Of a DNA stretch of 37,898 bases, positions 32,582 through 37,898 are shown in pieces. Source of the stretch: a bacterium (GTDB lineage Bacteria > DUMJ01); assembly GCA_012839925.1 (NCBI GenBank), contig DUMJ01000007.1, positions 1 to 37,898 of the forward strand. Reading direction: 5' to 3'. The notes below the pieces were generated by a model that worked only from the letters and a program-made list of their open reading frames with translations, was not told where the DNA came from and did not search any database. How positions within the stretch are numbered: position 1 is the stretch's first letter; each line of letters begins with the position of its first letter. A program made the translations under genes and the position numbers.

Positions 32582-33751
32582 GTGGATAAAGGGACCAGGA
32601 CAAAAATACAACACTATGGAGAAGATTATTCCAAATTTTTAGGAGCTATATCCCCACCCATTTTCGAGGCATCGAATTTTGCCTTTTCCTCCTACGAAGA
32701 GGTAGAAGAACACCAGGAGGGGAAACTGAAGGATAAATTTACATATACAAGGGGAGGAAATCCTACAGTCAGAATACTGGAGAATAAAATTGCTATGCTG
32801 GAAAAAGGTGATGCCTGCAGGGCATTTTCTTCCGGGATGGGGGCTATAACTGCAAGTATCCTGTCGTTAATAAAGGGAGGAGACCACATAGTATGTCTAA
32901 GAGGGGTTTATAATCCTGCATATGAGTTTATAGATAGTTATCTATCCAGGTTTAATGTCTCCTCATCTTTTGTCGAAGGTAAGGACTTATCTGATATTGA
33001 ATCCGCTATAAGACCCAACACCAGAGTTATATATCTGGAAAGTCCCAACAGTCTTATATTCGAAGTCTTTGACCTTAGGGAAATTGCCAGAATGGCTAGA
33101 GAGAGAGGTATATACACAATAATAGATAATACATGGGCTACTCCATATTTTCAGAATCCTATAGAGTATGGTATAGATGTGGTTGTCCATTCTGCAAGTA
33201 AATATCTCGGTGGGCACAGCGATGTGGTAGCAGGGCTGGTAATTACAAGTAAAGAGCTAATAAAAGGAGTCAGTAGAGAGCTCAATCTAATAGGCAGTAT
33301 AATAGGTCCATTCGAAGCATGGTTAATTCTCAGAGGTTTGAGGTCTTTACCTAGTAGAATGGAGCTTCACCAGAACAATGCTATGAAGGTAGCCCAGTAT
33401 CTGGAGAATCATCCACGGGTAATAAAGGTGAACTATCCTGGTCTACCATCAAATCCTCAGCACCAGTTAGCCATATCACAGCTCAGAGGTTTCAGCGGAT
33501 TGATGAGTTTCGAACTTGATGGAGGAGAGAAAGAGTTAAGAAAATTTGTAAATAATCTCAAATTATTCGCCATAGCTGTAAGCTGGGGAGGATATGAAAG
33601 TCTGATCTTCCCTACAGGAAGGGGATTTCCAAAAGACAGAAAAGATAAGGTAAAGATATCTCCGCAGTTATTAAGAATATCAGTAGGGCTTGAAGATGCA
33701 GAGGATTTAATAGAAGATTTAGAGAATGCCTTTAAAAAAGCATTCGATTGA
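32582..33751 (+). CDS. Cys/Met-metabolism PLP-dependent enzyme (cystathionine gamma-synthase / methionine gamma-lyase family)
   Basis: 389 residues, GTG start behind AAGGAGG. Fold-type I markers: FTYTRGGNPTVRILENKIAMLE (family YSRYGNPT), SSGMGAITASILSL cofactor phosphate loop, D182 in IIDNTWATPYF pairing with the pyridine N, and VVHSASKYLGGHSDVVAG with the Schiff-base Lys at K207. RVSCPL-type C-terminal PGL region reads NYPGLPSNPQHQLA. Members catalyse gamma- or beta-elimination or replacement on Cys/Met precursors; the LYGGTY region is CLRGVYNP here, so the exact reaction cannot be told. The cupin upstream is probably a functional partner. Confidence 0.92.
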   Translation: MDKGTRTKIQHYGEDYSKFLGAISPPIFEASNFAFSSYEEVEEHQEGKLKDKFTYTRGGNPTVRILENKIAMLEKGDACRAFSSGMGAITASILSLIKGGDHIVCLRGVYNPAYEFIDSYLSRFNVSSSFVEGKDLSDIESAIRPNTRVIYLESPNSLIFEVFDLREIARMARERGIYTIIDNTWATPYFQNPIEYGIDVVVHSASKYLGGHSDVVAGLVITSKELIKGVSRELNLIGSIIGPFEAWLILRGLRSLPSRMELHQNNAMKVAQYLENHPRVIKVNYPGLPSNPQHQLAISQLRGFSGLMSFELDGGEKELRKFVNNLKLFAIAVSWGGYESLIFPTGRGFPKDRKDKVKISPQLLRISVGLEDAEDLIEDLENAFKKAFD

Positions 33752-33763
33752 TATAAGAAACTA

Positions 33764-33793
33764 TTGTCTTTTTAATATATATTATTCTATAAT
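33764..33793 (+). promoter_or_regulatory. Promoter of the FAS1 gene
   Basis: TTGTCT at 33764-33769, 18-bp spacer, TATAAT at 33788-33793, with the ATG 39 bp further. Confidence 0.65.
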
Positions 33794-33832
33794 ATAGAGC
33801 TATATAAAAGTCCAAGAGAGGAGGGATTTATT

Positions 33833-34372
33833 ATGAAGGGTTTCAAAAGATTGTTTTTTCTGTCTATGTTACTGGTACTGGTAGTGTCTCTATTTTCCGG
33901 AGTTACCTTTGCCCAGGATAAGAACGTGCTGGATACACTCAAGGGAGAGAATACTGCCTCAATCTTTCTTGAGGCAGTAGAAATGGCTAACCTCACCGAT
34001 ATTCTGACAGAAGGAGAAGGAGTTACAGTCCTGGTTCCCACAGATGATGTGGCTGATGATTTGAAAGCAGCTATGGATGAGGGTGATACCGATAAGATTT
34101 ACAGTATTGTCAGCTGCCATATCATCTCATCTGAGATTCTTACTGCCAGTGATCTGAGCAGTGCTGGAGAAGTTTATACCGACGGGGGAATGATCACTGT
34201 CAAGCAGGAAGATAACGACATAATAATTAACGATACGATAAAAATAGTAAAGGCTGATATAAAGGCTAAGAACGGGATAATCCATCTTATAGATGGGGTG
34301 ATACTCCCACAGGAAGAAGAGGTAGAAGAAATATTCGAAGAAGAACCAGTGGAAGAAGAAGCTGGAGATTAA
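33833..34372 (+). CDS. Secreted single-domain fasciclin (FAS1) protein with acidic tail
   Basis: 179 residues behind GAGGAGGG. Signal peptide MKGFKRLFFLSMLLVLVVSL ending near TFAQ. One FAS1 domain (about 28-160): LDTLKGENTASIFLEAVEMANL, motif H1 TVLVPTDDVADDL, and motif H2 NGIIHLIDGVILP. The last 18 residues are almost all Glu (EEEVEEIFEEEPVEEEAGD). FAS1 proteins are extracellular adhesion or matrix proteins. It has its own promoter, so it is probably transcribed alone. Confidence 0.9.
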   Translation: MKGFKRLFFLSMLLVLVVSLFSGVTFAQDKNVLDTLKGENTASIFLEAVEMANLTDILTEGEGVTVLVPTDDVADDLKAAMDEGDTDKIYSIVSCHIISSEILTASDLSSAGEVYTDGGMITVKQEDNDIIINDTIKIVKADIKAKNGIIHLIDGVILPQEEEVEEIFEEEPVEEEAGD

Positions 34373-34504
34373 ATGCCGTGACACGTAACGGGTGATGGGG
34401 AACTTTCCTTTATCCCTCTCCCTTAACGGGAGAGGGCGGGGGTGAGGGTAGAAGCAAATAAATGCCTTCACCCCTATCCTTCTATAAATGCCGTTACGCG
34501 TAAC
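34371..34504. repeat. Repeat mosaic: CCCTCTCCC hairpin between two GTTACGCGTAAC-type repeats
   Basis: A 19-bp direct repeat (AAATGCCGTKACRCGTAAC) occurs at 34371-34389 and 34486-34504, 17 of 19 bases the same; the second copy contains the 12-bp perfect palindrome GTTACGCGTAAC. Between them is CCCTCTCCC / GGGAGAGGG (34414-34422, 34428-34436), a perfect 9-bp stem with a 5-nt loop, followed by CGGGGGTGAGGG. Translating it gives PHPRPLPLRER, a known REP-type spurious peptide. It follows the FAS1 stop directly and may act as its terminator or protect the mRNA end; no U run is present. Confidence 0.8.
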
Positions 34505-34508
34505 ATGT

Positions 34509-34514
34509 TATAAT
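34509..34514 (+). promoter_or_regulatory. Probable -10 box of the small ORF/sugar transferase unit
   Basis: Perfect TATAAT 38 bp before ATG 34553, 4 bp beyond the repeat mosaic; the -35 position is poor and falls in the repeat. Confidence 0.45.
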
Positions 34515-34552
34515 ATCACTATACTGTTAAGAATACTTTTGAGGTGAATGGT

Positions 34553-34657
34553 ATGTCATTACGAAATATCGAAAACCTTACTCAGAAGAAACTCTACGCT
34601 ATGGTCTTTAAAGGAGATATCTTGGAGATTGTGAACTTTGAAGATCTGAAAGTTTAA
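34553..34657 (+). CDS. Small ORF, 34 residues, upstream of the sugar transferase
   Basis: ATG 34553 follows GAGGTGA at 5 nt, one of the better ribosome sites in the region. The product begins MSLRNIENLTQKK and ends VNFEDLKV, mixed charge with no membrane segment or signal peptide. Its TAA at 34657 is 3 nt before the ATG of the sugar transferase, so the two are probably translated in tandem. I do not recognise it; it could be a real small protein, a leader peptide that couples translation, or the remnant of a longer gene. Confidence 0.5.
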   Translation: MSLRNIENLTQKKLYAMVFKGDILEIVNFEDLKV

Positions 34658-34660
34658 ACT

Positions 34661-35884
34661 ATGAAGAATACTGTCTATAAGAATAAATTATGGCTTATTT
34701 TAGGGCTTTTTCTTGTAGTCCTTGTTCCTTCCTATCTGGCATGGAGAACGTTAGAATTCTGGAAGATAAAAGAAGGAATTATAATGATCTCTCTTGTATC
34801 AATTGGCTATCTCCTTTCTTATGGTATCATCTCCAGGCTTATTGTTTTCCCCCGTGTAGAACACACAGGAGTCATTCTTACCGTAATAAGCCTTACATTC
34901 TTGCTGATAATCTGTACACTTGCCTTAGGAAGAGTGTATTACTCTCGCAGTTTCCTCGTATTAGCATATATATTAAATACTACCTGGTTTTTAACTGGTT
35001 CTTTCTCCAGAAGAAAGAAGAAATTAAAATTTGCCCTGCTTCCATCTGATAAGGATAGCGAATTATTTAAAGAAAAAGAACTCAGCTGTTTCATACTGGA
35101 TGAGCCCTGTGAAAATCCAAACATCGATGGATTAATCATACCCTCAACAGAAGACCTGCCTCCAGAGTGGGAACAGTATATAGTAAATCAGATGCTTAAA
35201 GGTGTTCCTGTATATACCACATACAGCATATATGAGGATGTCCTTGGTAAGATCCCTATCAAATATTTTTACGGAAGATTTGCAGAAACTCAGGTTCAAT
35301 CAACTATCTTTAAAGTTCTTAAAAGAATCTCTGATGTCCTCTTAATAGTTATAGCCTCTCCACTTATTCTTTTGATAGTCGTTATAGTCAGTATTCTTAT
35401 AAAACTGGATTCAGATGGACCTGTATTCTTTAAACAGGAAAGAGTTGGACAGGGAGGAAAGGTCTTTAAAATAGTAAAGTTCAGAACTATGTATTCTGAT
35501 GCAGAAATAGATGGTCCAAAGTTCTCAAACAAGAATGATCCAAGAGTAACAAGAGTTGGCAGATTCTTGAGGAAATTTCACTTAGACGAGATTCCCCAAT
35601 TCTGGAATGTACTGAAGGGAGATATGAGTCTTATTGGTCCCAGACCGGAACAGGTGGAATTTGTAAGGGAATTTGAGAAAAAGATTCCTTATTATAATCT
35701 GAGACATCTTGTAAAGCCTGGTATAACAGGCTGGGCACAGGTCCAGTATGGATATGCTGCAAGCCTGGATGAAACTGTCGAAAAGTTAGAGTATGATCTG
35801 TTTTATATAAAAAATCCATCCATCTGGCTGGACCTTGCCATAGCTATAAAAACTCTGAGGATTTTAATCCTCCTGGAACGATAA
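34661..35884 (+). CDS. Polyprenyl-phosphate sugar-1-phosphate transferase (WbaP/WcaJ-like)
   Basis: 407 residues. The N-terminal part has about four membrane helices (17-36, 42-60, 72-92, 98-117). A linker leads to a fifth hydrophobic hairpin (ISDVLLIVIASPLILLIVVIV, about 222-243) and the catalytic domain: GPVFFKQERVGQGGKVFKIVKFRTM, LDEIPQFWNVLKGDMSLIGPRPEQVEF, YNLRHLVKPGITGWAQVQYGY. The SDG-P, KFRTM, DE-PQ and RPE motifs are the family signature. The enzyme transfers a sugar-1-phosphate from a UDP-sugar to undecaprenyl phosphate, the first membrane step of capsule, O-antigen or exopolysaccharide. It could use a sugar made by the CapD-type dehydratase. The end overlaps the convergent GT4 gene by 21 bp. 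Confidence 0.94.
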   Translation: MKNTVYKNKLWLILGLFLVVLVPSYLAWRTLEFWKIKEGIIMISLVSIGYLLSYGIISRLIVFPRVEHTGVILTVISLTFLLIICTLALGRVYYSRSFLVLAYILNTTWFLTGSFSRRKKKLKFALLPSDKDSELFKEKELSCFILDEPCENPNIDGLIIPSTEDLPPEWEQYIVNQMLKGVPVYTTYSIYEDVLGKIPIKYFYGRFAETQVQSTIFKVLKRISDVLLIVIASPLILLIVVIVSILIKLDSDGPVFFKQERVGQGGKVFKIVKFRTMYSDAEIDGPKFSNKNDPRVTRVGRFLRKFHLDEIPQFWNVLKGDMSLIGPRPEQVEFVREFEKKIPYYNLRHLVKPGITGWAQVQYGYAASLDETVEKLEYDLFYIKNPSIWLDLAIAIKTLRILILLER

Positions 35885-37003
35885 GATCTTTCCAATCTCT
35901 TCTAAATATACTCTGATAATAATCTTCTCATCAAATTCTCTTAAAACCTTATTTCTGCCATACTTCCCCATCTCTTCCCTCTCCTCTTCAGTCATCTCTA
36001 TCATCTTTATCATAGCATCAGCTAAAGCCTCTGGATTTTTAACCGGAACAAGAAATCCATTTTTCCCATCTTCCACAACATCTCTGCATCCGATGGAATC
36101 TGTGGTAATTATTGGCTTTTCCATAGACATAGCTTCTAAAAGAGATCGGGGTATCCCTTCACGATAGGAGGGTAAAACAACCACGTCGCTCTTACAGATA
36201 AGTGGACGGACGTCATCTGCTACTCCCAGATAACTGACCAAGCCTTCCTCTTCCCAGCCCCTGATAGTTTCAATGGTGATACCTGAAGGATTTTCTTTAT
36301 CTACAGGTCCTAATAACCAGAAATTAGTGGAAGGATATATCCTCTTTACTATTCTTGCTGACTCTACAAACTCCCAAATGCCTTTATCCCGGATCATTCT
36401 GGATATGAGAAGAAACACTATATTATTATCTTCTTCAGGGATATTTAAGCATTTTTCTTTTGAGAAATACCCGGTATCGATACCTTCACCCTTTATTAAT
36501 ACTGTCTTCTCTGGCTGGACTATTCCTCTATTAATAAAATAGTTTCTATCATCACTGTTCAAAAAGAATACCCTATCACAGAACTTAAACGAAAATCTGT
36601 ATAAAAAACTTACCATCTCCTGGAGCACACTTTTGCTAACAAAAAGAGACCCTAATCCAGTCACCACAGAGATTGATTTTGTTTTAGCTAATCTCGAGGC
36701 AATATTTCCATATATATTAGGCTTGATAGTATAGTGTATCACCAGAGATGGCTTTTCCTTTTTATAAATCTCATAAAGCTTTAAGATCAGTATCAGCTCT
36801 GTTAGTGGATTTCTACCGCCTCTTTTCAGATTAATAGGGATAAATCTGATGTCCTCTTCTATAAACCTTTTACTGAAATTATCCTCAGGGGCTACAGCAA
36901 TAACTTCAAAGCCTTCACTCTTTAATGCTCTCATAAGCCCAATTCTAAAATTGTACAGGTCACGGGATACATTGGCAACTAAAAGAATTTTCCTATTTTT
37001 CAG
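35864..37003 (-). CDS. GT4 family glycosyltransferase, apparent CTG start
   Basis: About 379 residues from CTG 37003. The family-typical N-terminus KILLVANVSRDLYNFR (glycogen-synthase-type beta1 and loop) is in frame ahead of the first ATG (36934), which would remove it. Between an in-frame TGA at 37009-37007 and ATG 36934 there is no ATG, GTG or TTG; CTG AAA AAT AGG is two codons after the TGA, about 10 nt behind GAGAGGA. Then GLGSLFVSKS, KGEGIDTGYF, a C-terminal GT-B half with LLISRMIRDKGIWEFVESARIV, FWLLGPVD, VVLPSYREGIPRSLLEAMSMEKPIITTD and E-x7-E. Similar to PglA/WbpX-like enzymes that extend lipid-linked glycans. The 3' end overlaps the sugar transferase on the other strand. Confidence 0.88.
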   Translation of the reverse strand: MKNRKILLVANVSRDLYNFRIGLMRALKSEGFEVIAVAPEDNFSKRFIEEDIRFIPINLKRGGRNPLTELILILKLYEIYKKEKPSLVIHYTIKPNIYGNIASRLAKTKSISVVTGLGSLFVSKSVLQEMVSFLYRFSFKFCDRVFFLNSDDRNYFINRGIVQPEKTVLIKGEGIDTGYFSKEKCLNIPEEDNNIVFLLISRMIRDKGIWEFVESARIVKRIYPSTNFWLLGPVDKENPSGITIETIRGWEEEGLVSYLGVADDVRPLICKSDVVVLPSYREGIPRSLLEAMSMEKPIITTDSIGCRDVVEDGKNGFLVPVKNPEALADAMIKMIEMTEEEREEMGKYGRNKVLREFDEKIIIRVYLEEIGKILSFQED

Positions 37004-37063
37004 ATATCAAAAATCCTCTCAATTTTAATTTCTTTCAATTATACCATAATTTCGTATATCTGT

Positions 37064-37069
37064 TATAAT
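37064..37069 (+). promoter_or_regulatory. -10 box directly before the HEPN remnant (possibly leaderless)
   Basis: TATAAT ends 6 nt before the ATG at 37076, the expected spacing to a transcription start, so the mRNA would have almost no leader. No clear -35. Confidence 0.45.
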
Positions 37070-37075
37070 AGATAT

Positions 37076-37241
37076 ATGAATAGAGCTTTTGATTGGTTAA
37101 AACAAGCTCAGAGGGATTTAGAGCAGGCAAAAGATTCCCACAAAACAGGAAGGTATGAATGGGCATATTCAAGGTGAGGAGGCTATAAAATATGCCAGTG
37201 AGATCCTTGAATTCGTCAATTCTAAAATGGCCAAATCGTGA
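37076..37241 (+). pseudogene. HEPN-domain toxin gene with internal deletion
   Basis: From ATG 37076 the frame reads MNRAFDWLKQAQRDLEQAK, then HKTGRYEWA, a typical HEPN N-terminus, and stops at TGA 37177 after 33 residues. Directly after, in another frame (37173-37241), comes GEEAIKYASEILEFVNSKMAKS and a stop, the typical HEPN C-terminal helix. The middle, including the RxxxxH ribonuclease motif, about 70-80 residues of a normal 125-130-residue protein, is gone, and the join is out of frame near 37165-37175. Such a product cannot be an active toxin. The MNT partner gene follows. Confidence 0.82.
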
Positions 37242-37557
37242 GAAAGTAGAGGAAGAATTAAAAAAGTGGATAGAAGAAATAACACAGAAGAGAAAAGACA
37301 TTATAAGAATAGGGTACTTTGGGTCTTATGCCCGTGGAGATTTCGGTGTGGGAAGTGACCTTGACCTGATAATAATCTTAGAAGATTCATCTCTCCCATT
37401 TGAAAGAAGAGGAATAGAATGGGATGTTATAACTCTTCCAGTTCCTGTAGATCTTTTGATATATACCCTGAAAGAGTGGGAAAAACTTAACGAGGAGAAT
37501 TCTCCCTTTCATAAGAGAGTAAATAAAGAAGTTATATGGATATTCCCCAGAGAATAA
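37192..37557 (+). CDS. MNT-type nucleotidyltransferase (MntA-like), partner of HEPN remnant
   Basis: 121 residues from ATG 37192, with GAGGAGG 9 nt upstream (this SD is also inside the HEPN remnant); GTG 37198 or TTG 37207 are other choices, because the first 15 residues are the HEPN tail in another frame. IGYFGSYARGDFGVGSDLDLIIILE carries the complete GSx10DxD motif (G44 S45 ... D56, D58). WDVITLPVPVDLLIYTLKEWE follows, as in HEPN-associated MNT proteins. Such proteins AMPylate or otherwise neutralise the HEPN ribonuclease. Here the antitoxin appears intact and the toxin broken. The same motif type is also at the left edge of the window (1-140). Confidence 0.9.
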   Translation: MPVRSLNSSILKWPNREKVEEELKKWIEEITQKRKDIIRIGYFGSYARGDFGVGSDLDLIIILEDSSLPFERRGIEWDVITLPVPVDLLIYTLKEWEKLNEENSPFHKRVNKEVIWIFPRE

Positions 37558-37898
37558 ATCTTCTTTTATACTCCCTGAGAAGAATTCCTTTCAGTTATCT
37601 CCTTATAAAATCTTACTTAAACTTAACTGTTACTTTCTTCAAAACTCTCTACCAGCTTTATATCCCGTAGGGGCAATTCATGAATTGCCCCTACAATCTC
37701 GTTTTTCATGATAATAATCCCATATACTTTTACCGTCAAAAATGTTAGAATACATCTGTACGAACTTTAAGGAATAAAATTTTTAGAGGGGAAGGCGGAA
37801 TGAATCGATAGACTCTTTTCTAAGAGAACTTTATAAGCTTGCATCTCTCGATAGAGCAAGCCAGCTTTTCTTCTAATTTAGATACTCTGGCTTAACCA
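37558..37898. other. Gene-poor right edge with a possible broken gene start
   Basis: Apart from the palindromic repeat (37661-37702) I see no intact gene. At about 37781-37800 a strong GAGGGGAAGG precedes ATG 37800 but the frame stops after M-N-R. The neighbouring frame continues SIDSFLRELYKLASLDRASQLFF and then hits TAA. This looks like a frameshifted start of a gene I do not recognise, or a coincidence; the window ends too soon to tell. Confidence 0.35.
37661..37702. repeat. Dispersed palindromic repeat, copy 2
   Basis: The same 42-bp block as at 3667-3708, with the perfect 28-bp palindrome at 37667-37694 and one base changed in the right flank. Near identity of two copies 34 kb apart indicates recent spread or sequence homogenisation. 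Confidence 0.88.

Noticed and set aside
34127..34471. Minus-strand ORF of 114 codons
   Set aside because: Its start translates the CCCTCTCCC repeat (PHPRPLPLRER) and the rest is antisense to the FAS1 gene.
36934..36934. ATG 36934 as start of the GT4 gene
   Set aside because: It would cut off the first beta strand and loop of the GT-B fold that is clearly encoded upstream.
37840..37898. tRNA 3' end suggested by terminal CCA
   Set aside because: No T-arm GTTCRA or acceptor complement can be found; the CCA is chance.

Overview
The window looks like a piece of chromosome from an uncultivated anaerobic bacterium of moderate-to-low GC (roughly 40 % by eye). SecA, RF2, MltG and sigma70-type promoters (TTGACA/TATAAT) make it bacterial. 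Lys/Glu/Ile-rich proteins, tightly overlapping same-strand genes, TTG/GTG and apparently CTG start codons, an archaeal-type phosphoglycerate mutase, and dispersed palindromic elements (whose translations give the well-known spurious peptides VGAIHELPL and PHPRPLPLRER) recall candidate-phylum genomes. I cannot name a phylum from this alone.

Left part (1-6.4 kb): a partial MNT-type nucleotidyltransferase at the edge, a membrane-anchored nucleotide-sugar 4,6-dehydratase (CapD/FlaA1 type), a coiled-coil protein with perfect 14-residue repeats and a nuclease-like tail, a secreted DUF192 protein and, divergently, a sugar-1-phosphate nucleotidyltransferase fused to a phosphomannomutase-like domain whose catalytic loops are degraded.

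Centre (6.4-24.8 kb): one very compact minus-strand run of eleven genes, probably one transcript starting before apgM: apgM, SEC-C protein, DUF1015 protein, TPR/DUF3857/transglutaminase protein, secA, prfB, mltG, a GH88/GH105-like hydrolase, a DPM1-type GT2, an alpha/alpha-toroid protein, and a 954-residue fusion of a flippase-like LPG_synthase_TM module, a GT39/PMT-type glycosyltransferase and a degenerate NodB domain. prfB carries the classical programmed +1 frameshift site (CTT TGA C), so its real start is a GTG overlapping the secA stop. The last four genes overlap one another and look like a self-contained system for making, exporting and trimming a polyprenyl-linked glycan; this is the best candidate here for something undescribed.

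Right part (24.9-37.9 kb): an iron-dependent alcohol dehydrogenase plus Gfo/Idh/MocA oxidoreductase operon; a divergent MATE exporter; a TetR-controlled operon (TetR, Eis-like acetyltransferase, CehA/McbA-like PHP hydrolase, MgtC/SapB protein) with a 20-bp palindromic operator just downstream of a near-consensus promoter; a cupin and a Cys/Met-metabolism PLP enzyme; a secreted FAS1 protein; a repeat mosaic; a 34-codon small ORF followed by a polyprenyl-phosphate sugar-1-phosphate transferase; a convergent GT4 glycosyltransferase; and a HEPN/MNT pair in which the HEPN toxin has lost its middle while the MNT partner is intact. The dehydratase, the sugar-1-P nucleotidyltransferase, the sugar transferase and GT4 are spread over both ends but together fit surface polysaccharide synthesis.

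Two genes (MgtC-like and GT4) have family-typical N-termini that no ATG, GTG or TTG can start; both have a CTG at the right place behind a purine-rich Shine-Dalgarno-like stretch.
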